This document shows, one piece after another, positions 15,862 through 23,221 of a stretch of DNA of 64,000 bases. The stretch lies in NCBI RefSeq assembly GCF_014643835.1, contig NZ_BMKD01000012.1, forward strand, positions 25,290-89,289. Reading direction: 5' to 3'. Under the pieces are notes generated by a model that was not told the origin of the DNA, searched no databases, and worked only from the letters and a program-made list of their open reading frames with translations. Position 1 is the first letter of the stretch. Every line of letters starts with the position of its first letter. This stretch comes from Mucilaginibacter rubeus. GTDB taxonomy: Bacteria > Bacteroidota > Bacteroidia > Sphingobacteriales > Sphingobacteriaceae. A program made the position numbers and the translations under genes.

Positions 15862-16433
15862 GCAAGCGATTTGAAGATTTCATGCACGACAATAACGAGG
15901 AATTTAACGAAATAGAACCATCGGCAGATTTGTGGGGTAAAATTGAGGCACAGCTCAATTTTTTGGACCAGGAGCAGGAACAACCAAAAAAGCGGGAAGC
16001 AAAGACTTTTTCGCTGGGCTTCGTGCTAAAAGTGGCCGCATCGGTGATCATCATAATGGGCATAGGCTTCGGCATATATATACAAAGCCAAAAAGGCACA
16101 AAAGGCGTTGACCTTGCCGCTATTAACCCCGAGTACGCACAACAGCAGGTGCGCTATGCATCGCTTGTTGAAACCAAGCTTACCGAACTTAAATCAGCAT
16201 CTAAAAATGATCCTCAGCTATACAAGGAGTTCAGCGCCGAGATAGCCAAGATGGATTCCACCTATAAAAAACTAAACAGTGATTTAGCCACCAGCCCTAA
16301 CCAGGAACGTGTTTTACGTGCAATGATCCGGAACCTGCAAATACAAACCGAGGTGCTAACTCAGCAATTAAATGTAATTGAACAGTTTAACCAGATGAAA
16401 AAGGAACAAAACAATGAAACCAAAAATATTTAG
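15858..16433 (+). CDS. Membrane anti-sigma-like protein
   Basis: 191 residues, start overlapping the sigma gene by 4 bases. A cytoplasmic N-terminal part (1-50) contains IEPSADLWGKIEAQL, resembling anti-sigma sigma-binding helices. One transmembrane helix spans about 52-75 (FSLGFVLKVAASVIIIMGIGFGIYI), followed by a helical, coiled-coil-like periplasmic domain (about 90-185). There is no HxxxCxxC zinc motif, so it is not a ZAS-type anti-sigma; the role is inferred from position and topology. It overlaps the next gene by 20 bases, making a tight three-gene operon. Confidence 0.75.
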   Translation: MSKRFEDFMHDNNEEFNEIEPSADLWGKIEAQLNFLDQEQEQPKKREAKTFSLGFVLKVAASVIIIMGIGFGIYIQSQKGTKGVDLAAINPEYAQQQVRYASLVETKLTELKSASKNDPQLYKEFSAEIAKMDSTYKKLNSDLATSPNQERVLRAMIRNLQIQTEVLTQQLNVIEQFNQMKKEQNNETKNI

Positions 16434-17874
16434 TCCGGCCCTGCTTATGCTTATCGGCTTATTAGCCATAAGTACAGCAAACTTTGCACAGGTAAGTCCT
16501 GCAGCCCCGCCTGCGCCGGCAATGCCAAAATTGCCTCCTACACCGCCTCCCGCCGCTGAATTGAACGGGGATGGCTGGACTTCGGTAACCGACAGCAAGG
16601 AATATCAGCAAAAAATGAAGGAGCTGAACGCCAAAATGCGCGAACTGCAAAAGGAAATGAGCAACCTGCGCGTGCAGCAGCAAAAGCAATTGCATTTTAG
16701 AATGCAAAATATGCTGAAGCTGAACAAACAGCTTGCTTTTAAGTTTAAGGATAGCCTTAAACTTAAAAAGCTCGACACGCTAAAATTTAAAATGAAGTTT
16801 AAAGGATTTGACAGCTTGAAGTTTGCCGATAAATTTGAGATGCTTAGTCCTAATATAAACTTCGGCTTTAAAAACTTCGACCAGAACTTTAGCTATAGTT
16901 ATGATGGTGATGAGAGTTATGAAAAACGGTTGCAAAACGGGGACATAGTTGAGAAAACCAAAAGCTACAGCAAAAGCTATAATATTGATGGCAACGATGT
17001 GATTAACATTGATAACAAATTTGGCAAGATCACGGTAATTACCTGGGCTAAAAGTGAGGTTAAGGTTGATGTACAGATTAAGGTTGGGGCCAATGATGAA
17101 GATAAAGCACAAAAACTGCTTGATAACGTAACTATCAGGGACAGCAAAGACGGCTCGGGTGTATCGTTCAAAACTTACATCAATCAAAACGATGATGATA
17201 ACGGCAGCTGGAGCAACCTGTTTGGTAAGAAAAACTCTGTGCGTAAAATGGAGATCAATTATACCGTTTACATGCCCGCCAAAAATCCGCTTACCATTAA
17301 CAACAAATATGGCAGTACCGAGTTGCCCGACCTGAGCGGTAAACTCAATATCAATAACTCATATGGCAGCCTTAGCGCCAAATCCTTAAGCAACCCAGCT
17401 TGCCAGATCAGGGTTAAATATGGCAGTGCAACTATCGGCAACCTTACCGGCAGCGATTTGGATGTAGCCTATGGCAGCCTTAATCTTGGTGATTGTGATA
17501 AACTCAATGCTGATGTAAGCTACGGTTCGGCTAAAATTGGCCGTATTACTACTTCGGGTAATATCAACGTTAAATTCAGTGGGGCGTTAAAGATTGAAGA
17601 GGTTGATAAAAATGTGAAAAATCTTTCGGTTAATTCATCATATTCAAGTGTAAAACTGGGAGTGAGCGACGGCCAGAATGCTGATTTTGATATCACTGTT
17701 CACTACGGTAGCTTTAACTATAGCGGCCATGATGTTAACATCACCAGTAAAACCCCTGCCGACGGTGAACGTGGCTATAGTCCGACAAAAACCTACAAAG
17801 GTCATTTAGGTAAAGGTGGTAGTGATAAAACCATTACAATCAGTACCAGTTACGGCAGCGTAAGTTTTGATTAA
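16414..17874 (+). CDS. Exported DUF4097-like beta-repeat protein of the ECF operon
   Basis: 486 residues. A signal peptide (LLMLIGLLAISTANFA) leads into a Pro/Ala-rich linker (about 29-48), then a Lys/Leu-rich coiled region (about 70-150). The C-terminal half has repeated short beta strands with a recurring 'YGS' turn (NNKYGS, NNSYGS, VKYGS, VAYGS, VSYGS), as in DUF4097/adhesin-type right-handed beta-helix folds. Such proteins commonly accompany ECF sigma/anti-sigma pairs in Bacteroidota; whether this one senses or responds to envelope stress is unknown. Translationally coupled to the anti-sigma-like gene and closed by a strong terminator. Confidence 0.8.
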   Translation: MKPKIFSPALLMLIGLLAISTANFAQVSPAAPPAPAMPKLPPTPPPAAELNGDGWTSVTDSKEYQQKMKELNAKMRELQKEMSNLRVQQQKQLHFRMQNMLKLNKQLAFKFKDSLKLKKLDTLKFKMKFKGFDSLKFADKFEMLSPNINFGFKNFDQNFSYSYDGDESYEKRLQNGDIVEKTKSYSKSYNIDGNDVINIDNKFGKITVITWAKSEVKVDVQIKVGANDEDKAQKLLDNVTIRDSKDGSGVSFKTYINQNDDDNGSWSNLFGKKNSVRKMEINYTVYMPAKNPLTINNKYGSTELPDLSGKLNINNSYGSLSAKSLSNPACQIRVKYGSATIGNLTGSDLDVAYGSLNLGDCDKLNADVSYGSAKIGRITTSGNINVKFSGALKIEEVDKNVKNLSVNSSYSSVKLGVSDGQNADFDITVHYGSFNYSGHDVNITSKTPADGERGYSPTKTYKGHLGKGGSDKTITISTSYGSVSFD

Positions 17875-17896
17875 AAATGTATTAGATGTACAATAG

Positions 17897-17931
17897 AAAA
17901 CGGCGTATCGTAACTGATGCGCCGTTTTTTT
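17897..17931 (+). terminator. Terminator of the ECF sigma operon
   Basis: AAAACGGCGTATC pairs with GATGCGCCGTTTT (one G-T) around a 6-base loop and runs into seven T. Confidence 0.85.
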
Positions 17932-17948
17932 ATTGATTCGCCTGCGTC

Positions 17949-17979
17949 TTGCAAATCTCCCGTATCCCTCATAGCTTTG
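17949..17979 (+). promoter_or_regulatory. Bacteroidota-type promoter of the AraC gene
   Basis: TTG at 17949-17951 (-33) and TAGCTTTG at 17972-17979 (-7, TAnnTTTG) are separated by 20 bases. It places the transcript start near 17986 and therefore argues for translation from ATG 17997 rather than from the earlier in-frame ATG at 17949. Confidence 0.7.
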
Positions 17980-17996
17980 GAGTAAACATCTCACCC

Positions 17997-18926
17997 ATGT
18001 ACCAGGATAGTGAAAAACAGATCTTTAATACCCTTTATGATCAATACAAGCACCTGGGCTTACCACTTGAGCTGATAAAACATACCGATTTTACGGTTTT
18101 TAACCTGAAAGATATTAATCAGCCGATGCCGTTTAAATCGCCCTTGAGCAGGCTTAACTTTTTTGTTTTTGCCTTCATTAAAGATGGGAGTGGTGATTAT
18201 ACCATTGATGAGCAAAATCATAAGCTGCAGCCGCGAGCTATTTACTTTACCAATCCGGGCCATTTCCGTTCGTTTAACTGGGAGCGTATTGGCGATGTAT
18301 ACCTGTTTACGCTGAGCGAATCGTTTTTGAAGGAAAACGTACACGCCAATATTTTTGATGAGTTTCCTTTTCTGCTGGCCGAAACATTTCCGGCCCGCGT
18401 GCTTACGCCCGAAGTTTTTGAAGAGTTTGATATTTTATACCATCAAATTCTGAAAGAGTATAATTCAGATAGCCCATATCGTTACCGGATCATCGGTAAC
18501 CTGTTTGTGGTGGTGCTGTTAAAATTCAAAGAATATTTCTGGAAAGATTATAACCCGATATATGAAGGCAACCGGAGCTCGGAAATTGTAAAAAACTTTA
18601 AACGCCTGCTTGAAAAACATTACCGCGACCTGAGCAATGGTACAGCTGAACAGGCTTTCCGGGTGCAGGACTACGCCGACGCGCAAAGCCTTCATCCCAA
18701 CTACCTGAGTAACGTTATCAAAATAAAAACGGGCAAAACCATCAGCACCTGGATTGCCGAAAAAACTATAGCTGAGGCCAAGGCCCTGTTGCAGAACTCG
18801 AAACTTTCCATTAAAGAAATTGCATATCGCCTGGGTTTTTCTGAAGCTACCCATTTCAGTAATTATTTTAAAAAGCATACGGATATGTCGCCGGTGCTGT
18901 TCAGGAAGGCGCATGCGGGGATATAG
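17997..18926 (+). CDS. AraC-family transcriptional regulator
   Basis: 309 residues from ATG 17997; the upstream ATG (17949) lies within the promoter. The N-terminal cupin-like effector domain (about 35-150) has FAFIKDGSGDYTIDEQNHKLQPRAIYFTNPGHFRSF. The C-terminal double HTH spans about 205-305: ADAQSLHPNYLSNVIKIKTG in the first helix-turn-helix and IKEIAYRLGFSEATHFSNYFKKHTDMSP in the second. The next genes on the same strand are two short-chain dehydrogenases, which may be its targets, although a mobile-type repeat separates them. Confidence 0.93.
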   Translation: MYQDSEKQIFNTLYDQYKHLGLPLELIKHTDFTVFNLKDINQPMPFKSPLSRLNFFVFAFIKDGSGDYTIDEQNHKLQPRAIYFTNPGHFRSFNWERIGDVYLFTLSESFLKENVHANIFDEFPFLLAETFPARVLTPEVFEEFDILYHQILKEYNSDSPYRYRIIGNLFVVVLLKFKEYFWKDYNPIYEGNRSSEIVKNFKRLLEKHYRDLSNGTAEQAFRVQDYADAQSLHPNYLSNVIKIKTGKTISTWIAEKTIAEAKALLQNSKLSIKEIAYRLGFSEATHFSNYFKKHTDMSPVLFRKAHAGI

Positions 18927-18980
18927 CTAATATCGCCGGGAATCCCTGTTTTTATAATCTCATCAGGACAGGTTGGTTTT

Positions 18981-19081
18981 TGTAGAGACGCATTACATGC
19001 GTCTTCCGTAGGATAAGCCGCGTTCCATAGGCAAGGCATGCGAAAATTGCATGCGGGAGACGCATGTGATGCGTCTCTACA
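18981..19081. repeat. 101-bp MITE-like palindromic repeat
   Basis: The 24-base ends TGTAGAGACGCATTACATGC.. (18981-19004) and 19058-19081 are inverted repeats with one mismatch. Each end is itself nearly palindromic (GACGCAT..ATGCGTC). A decayed homologous copy is at 46833-46926. Confidence 0.85.
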
Positions 19082-19224
19082 TTTGGAAATTATCGTTTTT
19101 AAATAGCTTCTTAGATATTCGTATGTAATGCTTTGATATGTGTATCATTCAGAGGCCTCGCCCTTGCCACCTTTGTATTGTCAATCAACGACAACAAAAC
19201 ACAAATAAAATAACAAAGGAAACC

Positions 19225-19965
19225 ATGAACACATTAGCATCAAAAGTAGTATTAGTAACCGGCGCCTCAAGAGGTATCGGTGCAGCAGTAGCCCACAAAT
19301 TAGCAGCCGAAGGCGCTAAAGTAATTATCAATTACGCAGGCGGTAAAGAAGCTGCCGACCAAACCGTAAACTCCATCAAACAACAAGGCGGCGACGCCAT
19401 TGCGCTGCAGGCCGACGTTAGCAAGGCCGATGAAGTTGCAGCCATGTTTGACGCAGCGATAGCTCATTACAGCAAAATTGATGTACTGGTAAACAACGCG
19501 GGCATCATGATCACCAAATTAATTAAAGACACTACCGACGAGGATTTTACCCGCCAGTTTGAGATCAACGTTCGCGGAACATTTAATACCATGCGCGAAG
19601 CCGCAACTAAACTGGCCAATGGCGGCAGTATCATCAATTTTTCATCAACCACTACCCGCGTTATGATGCCAACTTATGCTACCTATGTAGCCACCAAAGG
19701 TGCGGTGGAGCAATTAACCCGCGTATTTGCCAAAGAAGTGGGCGCAAGGGGCATTAATGTAAACACAGTATCTCCCGGTCCAACAAATACCGAACTGTTT
19801 ACCAAAGGCAAGCCACAGGAAATCATTGACCGCCTGGCATCATTATCAGCCTTTAACCGCATCGGCGAACCTGAAGATATCGCCAAAATAGTAACCTTCC
19901 TGGCAAACGACGACGCCAAATGGATCTCTGCGCAAAATATCGGGGCAAATGGTGCAATGGCGTAA
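19225..19965 (+). CDS. Short-chain dehydrogenase/reductase (SDR)
   Basis: 246 residues from ATG 19225, which has AAAGGAAACC before it; an earlier in-frame ATG (19138) gives an unrelated-looking N-terminus. Classical SDR features are the NAD(P)-binding TGASRGIG (about 12-19), NNAG (about 89-92), the catalytic Ser in FSSTTT and the YVATK Tyr/Lys pair, then SPGPTNTEL. It most resembles FabG-like or glucose-dehydrogenase-like SDRs; the substrate is unknown. It is paralogous to the next gene, separated by about 160 bases with short tandem repeats, and lies downstream of an AraC regulator. Confidence 0.92.
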   Translation: MNTLASKVVLVTGASRGIGAAVAHKLAAEGAKVIINYAGGKEAADQTVNSIKQQGGDAIALQADVSKADEVAAMFDAAIAHYSKIDVLVNNAGIMITKLIKDTTDEDFTRQFEINVRGTFNTMREAATKLANGGSIINFSSTTTRVMMPTYATYVATKGAVEQLTRVFAKEVGARGINVNTVSPGPTNTELFTKGKPQEIIDRLASLSAFNRIGEPEDIAKIVTFLANDDAKWISAQNIGANGAMA

Positions 19966-20066
19966 GCCCCATAACCCCTGAAGGGGGAATGATAGAAGCA
20001 AGACGGCAAGAGTCAAGAAGCAAGACAGCGAGAGACAGGAATAATAATCATAGAATCATTAACGCA

Positions 20067-20117
20067 ATCGGTGAAATCAAACTTCATCGGTGAAATCAAA
20101 CTTCATCGGTGTAATCA
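20067..20117 (+). repeat. Short direct repeats upstream of the second SDR
   Basis: ATCGGTGAAATCAAACTTC is present twice in tandem with a 19-base period, followed by a partial third copy ATCGGTGTAATCAAA. The array ends 12 bases before the start codon at 20129. Confidence 0.7.
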
Positions 20118-20128
20118 AAAAAACAATC

Positions 20129-20881
20129 ATGAACTCACTAAATAATAAAGTAGCGGTAATAACCGGCTCGGCCCGTGGTTTAGGTAAAGCAATTGCAGAA
20201 CGTTATGCAGCATTAGGTGCCGATATCGTGATCAACTATTCGCGCGATAAAGCATCGGCCGATGAAGTAGTCAGCAACATCAAAGCGATGGGGGCGAACG
20301 TAATTGCTGTGCAGGCTGATGTAAGTAAGGTAGCTGATATTGAAAGGCTTTTTAAAGAAGCTAAAGAAGCGTTTGGTAAAATAGATATCGTAGTAGCTAA
20401 CGCCGGTATCGAACTGGTGGAAACCCCGGTAACTGATTTTACCGAAGAACAGTTCGACCGTGTGTTTGGCATTAATACAAAAGGCACTTACTTTACTATG
20501 CAGCAGGCTGCCAAAAATGTTGAGGATAACGGCCGCATTATTTACATAGCCTCAAGCACCACCTCGTTCCCGGTACCCGGAATGGCAGTGTATGGCGGCA
20601 GCAAAACTACGCCAAGGTATTTGGTTGATATTCTTTCGAAAGAGATTGGTCACCGTGGTGTAACAGTTAACTCTATCATCCCATTTGCTGTTGATCATTC
20701 AGGTATCTTTGCCGAAGCTGATAGTTACCCCGCGTTAAGAAAACAATTGCTTGACAGTTGTCCGATGGGCCGCCTGGCCGAAGTTGAAGATGTGGCCAAT
20801 GTGGCCGAGTTTTTCGCCAGCGATCTTTCATCATTTGTGAACGGACAGCACCTGTTGGTAAACGGCGGTGCAACAAATTAA
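20129..20881 (+). CDS. Short-chain dehydrogenase/reductase (SDR)
   Basis: 250 residues from ATG 20129; an upstream in-frame ATG at 20090 lies inside the direct repeats. TGSARGLG (about 11-18) is the dinucleotide loop. Further features are DVSKVADI, VANAGIE, the catalytic Ser in ASSTTSFP, YGGSK for Tyr/Lys, and a C-terminal NGQHLLVNGGATN typical of FabG-like SDRs. It is clearly related to the SDR just upstream, so the pair may be an old tandem duplication. Substrate unknown. Confidence 0.92.
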   Translation: MNSLNNKVAVITGSARGLGKAIAERYAALGADIVINYSRDKASADEVVSNIKAMGANVIAVQADVSKVADIERLFKEAKEAFGKIDIVVANAGIELVETPVTDFTEEQFDRVFGINTKGTYFTMQQAAKNVEDNGRIIYIASSTTSFPVPGMAVYGGSKTTPRYLVDILSKEIGHRGVTVNSIIPFAVDHSGIFAEADSYPALRKQLLDSCPMGRLAEVEDVANVAEFFASDLSSFVNGQHLLVNGGATN

Positions 20882-20901
20882 TGGTCAGTTTAGTAACATA
20901 G

Positions 20902-20937
20902 GGTAGCAGCTTATAGTCTTAGCTATAAGCTGCTACC
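20902..20937 (+). terminator. Perfect 15-bp hairpin after the SDR pair
   Basis: GGTAGCAGCTTATAG and CTATAAGCTGCTACC flank a TCTTAG loop. There is no long T run (TGTATTTAATT follows), so it may be a terminator or an mRNA-stabilising hairpin. Confidence 0.55.
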
Positions 20938-20986
20938 TGTATTTAATTCAAAAAGCAGCATTATTTGATTATACATCTACCATGTC

Positions 20987-21412
20987 ATGAAAACGCTTAA
21001 TCATTATATCATATACGGCACATTAATTACTTCTGCAGTAAACGCTCAGGCAGCAAAAACACCTGCTGCAACTATCCAAAACATCAATACCATGGACACC
21101 GAAAAGTTAAGTAACCCGATAGTAAAACAAGCCATCGACGCCCTGCAAAGCGGAGATAAGCAGGCTTGGTTTAGCTTGTTCACCAATGATGCCCAGCTTT
21201 TTGATGATGGTAATAAAATGGACTTTAAAACTTTTTTTGAAAAAGCTTTAGGCCATGAACGATTTACCAGTATCGATAAGGTGGAACAAAACGGCCTGCA
21301 CCTATACGGCAAATTTCACAGTGACCAGTGGGGCGGTTTTAAAACCTATTTTAAGTTTACGATTGGTGCCGGCAATAAGATCAGTAAATTGGAAATAGGG
21401 CAGGCGGGTTAA
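20987..21412 (+). CDS. Exported SnoaL/NTF2-like protein
   Basis: 141 residues. A short hydrophobic N-terminus with NAQA (about 19-22) resembles a signal peptide, although a cytosolic start at the internal Met37 (MDTEKLSNPIVKQ) is also possible. The remainder has the cone-like NTF2 pattern: helix IVKQAIDALQSGDKQAWFSLFTNDAQLFDDG, then strands and a final KTYFKFTIGAGNKISKLEIGQA. SnoaL-like proteins act as small hydrolases or isomerases, or bind ligands. It lies in the SDR cluster and is followed by a GC-rich repeat. Confidence 0.7.
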   Translation: MKTLNHYIIYGTLITSAVNAQAAKTPAATIQNINTMDTEKLSNPIVKQAIDALQSGDKQAWFSLFTNDAQLFDDGNKMDFKTFFEKALGHERFTSIDKVEQNGLHLYGKFHSDQWGGFKTYFKFTIGAGNKISKLEIGQAG

Positions 21413-21494
21413 CCCCACCCAAACCCTCCCCGGAAGGAAGGGCTTTAAAATGAGATAAATAAAAATCTCCCTCCGGGGAGATTTAGAGGAGGCT
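21412..21494. repeat. GC-rich palindromic repeat, copy D
   Basis: ACCCCACCCAAACCCTCCCC at 21412-21431 closely resembles the ends of the DUF559 insertion in the helicase gene (CACCCCACCCCAACCCTCCCC). The second half contains the hairpin CTCCCTCCGGGGAG followed by GAGGAGG. It lies between the SnoaL-like gene and the Crp gene. Confidence 0.65.
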
Positions 21495-21564
21495 TGTTGC
21501 TTCGTTCCTCGCAAGGACTTTTTTTATTGATGCTTTTACTTCAATTTTACCTGATCTTTGTATC

Positions 21565-22137
21565 ATGCAACAGCAACTTATAGCCAGGTTACAGCAGTTA
21601 AAACCTATCCCGGTTGATGATCAGGAGCTCATACTAAAAGCCTTTGAGCCAATGAAATTTAAAGAAGGGGATACGCTTTTGCAGCTGGGGCATGTAGCAA
21701 GACAGCTCTTTTTTATTACCAACGGCATACTGCGTATTATGGCGCGAAATGAGAAGGGGAATGAGGTTACTTATTTCTTTTTAAAGGACAATCAGTTTTG
21801 CACCATTCTGTATAGCTTTAATAACAACGTGATCGCTGATGAAAGTATTCAGGCCGCCTGCGATACAGAACTATTGGTTGTTAGCAAAAGCAACCTGCTG
21901 GCTTTATATGAAAAGCTGCCTTATCTCAAAGGAATGATCGATCAGATTTCGCAGCATACGCTTATGGAGAAGATAAAAACGCGCAACACCTATCTTGGTT
22001 ACGACTCGTCGGAAAGGTACCGGTTGTTTTTGGAGCGGCAGCCCGAGGTTGCCAGGAGAGTGTCACTTACCGATATCGCGTCGTACCTTGGCGTAACGCC
22101 TCAATCGTTGAGCCGCATCCGCAAAAATATTCGGTAA
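21565..22137 (+). CDS. Crp/Fnr-family transcriptional regulator
   Basis: 190 residues. The cyclic-nucleotide-binding-like beta-roll (about 25-115) is seen in MKFKEGDTLLQLGHVARQLFFITNGILRI, and the C-terminal HTH in SLTDIASYLGVTPQSLSRIRK (about 168-188). There is no cysteine cluster for an FeS centre and the effector is unknown. This compact form is common in Bacteroidota, usually regulating an adjacent redox or detoxification gene. The next gene, 87 bases downstream on the same strand, is a beta-hydroxyacid dehydrogenase and may be its target. Confidence 0.92.
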   Translation: MQQQLIARLQQLKPIPVDDQELILKAFEPMKFKEGDTLLQLGHVARQLFFITNGILRIMARNEKGNEVTYFFLKDNQFCTILYSFNNNVIADESIQAACDTELLVVSKSNLLALYEKLPYLKGMIDQISQHTLMEKIKTRNTYLGYDSSERYRLFLERQPEVARRVSLTDIASYLGVTPQSLSRIRKNIR

Positions 22138-22224
22138 TTAGGTTTTTTGTCGTCTGTTTAGATGACTAGAAGAGAGAAATTGACATCAATAAAATCTATA
22201 TAAAACAAAAACAAAATAGCTATT

Positions 22225-23079
22225 ATGAATACAGTTAAAACAGGATGGATAGGATTAGGTAAAATGGGCGTTCCAATGTCGCAGCAATTAATTAAAGCCG
22301 GATATCCGCTCAGTGTTTATAACCGAAGCAAGGATAAGGAAGAGGCGTTTAAGGCACAGGGCATTGGTATAGCTGCTTCGCCTGCCTTATTGTTGAATGC
22401 TGCTGATGTTCTTTTTATCATGGTATCAGACGATAAGGCCATTAATGATATTTTTCATGGTGATGAAGGTTTACTTGCCGCAAAAGTAAGCGGCAAAATA
22501 ATCATTAACATGAGCACAGTTTCGCCTGCTATCAGTAAGGAGATGGCAGCCGCATGCAAGGCTCAAGGTAATTATTACCTGGACGCCCCGGTATCAGGCA
22601 GTGTCAAACAGGCGGAGGATGCCATGCTGGTTATCATGGCGGGAGGCGAGGCGGGTGCATTTGAGCAGGCTAAACCTATCCTCGAAAAAATGGGTAAACT
22701 GGTTATGCTGGTTGGTGGCACCGGCGCAGGTAACGCGGCTAAGCTGGCCATTAATACTTTGCTTGGCATTGTTGCACAAGGCCTTGCCGAAACAATAACG
22801 CTGGCACAACAAAATGGCATTGAAGCCGAAGCACTAACTACGCTGATCGGTAACAGTGCCCTGGGCAGCCCGTTCATCAAAATAAAAGGCGATGCCATTG
22901 TTAATAATAATTATAGCGCAGCTTTTGCATTAAAACATATCGCCAAAGATCTGCGCCTGGCTAAAGACCTCGGTTTAGCTACCCCGCTTGGCGAAACTGC
23001 TTATCAAACCTACCAGGCCGCCGAAGCTGCTTTTGGCGAAGAGGATATTATCGCGGTGATAAAGCAGGTGGGAAAGTAG
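22225..23079 (+). CDS. NAD(P)-dependent beta-hydroxyacid dehydrogenase
   Basis: 284 residues, full length for the 3-hydroxyisobutyrate dehydrogenase/GarR family. Rossmann loop GLGKMGVPM (about 10-18) with NRS at the second strand suggests NADP preference. The substrate-binding DAPVSGSVKQAEDAMLVIMAGG (about 124-145) and the catalytic Lys in GNAAKLAIN (about 173) are present. The C-terminal helical domain ends AVIKQVGK. It could reduce succinic semialdehyde, glyoxylate or similar compounds; the substrate cannot be fixed. Located after the Crp-type regulator. Confidence 0.92.
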   Translation: MNTVKTGWIGLGKMGVPMSQQLIKAGYPLSVYNRSKDKEEAFKAQGIGIAASPALLLNAADVLFIMVSDDKAINDIFHGDEGLLAAKVSGKIIINMSTVSPAISKEMAAACKAQGNYYLDAPVSGSVKQAEDAMLVIMAGGEAGAFEQAKPILEKMGKLVMLVGGTGAGNAAKLAINTLLGIVAQGLAETITLAQQNGIEAEALTTLIGNSALGSPFIKIKGDAIVNNNYSAAFALKHIAKDLRLAKDLGLATPLGETAYQTYQAAEAAFGEEDIIAVIKQVGK

Positions 23080-23094
23080 TAAAAACCTACTACG

Positions 23095-23192
23095 CGTCAT
23101 GCCGAATTTATTTCGGCACCTCACATGCAAGGTGTAAGCCATGCGTGTGGACGACCTGTCCTGTGGGGTCCTGAAACAAGTTCAGGATGACG
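23095..23192. repeat. 98-bp palindromic repeat (GTCATGCCGAA...TTCAGGATGAC)
   Basis: The two ends form an imperfect inverted repeat of about 30 bases. The left inner hairpin is CCGAATTTATTTCGG; the right is TCCTGAAACAAGTTCAGGA. This type of 'GTCATxCTGAA' repeat is frequent in Bacteroidota intergenic DNA. It sits between convergent genes. Confidence 0.8.
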
Positions 23193-23221
23193 GTTAAGAT
23201 AAAGCACTTGTTAGTAATGAT

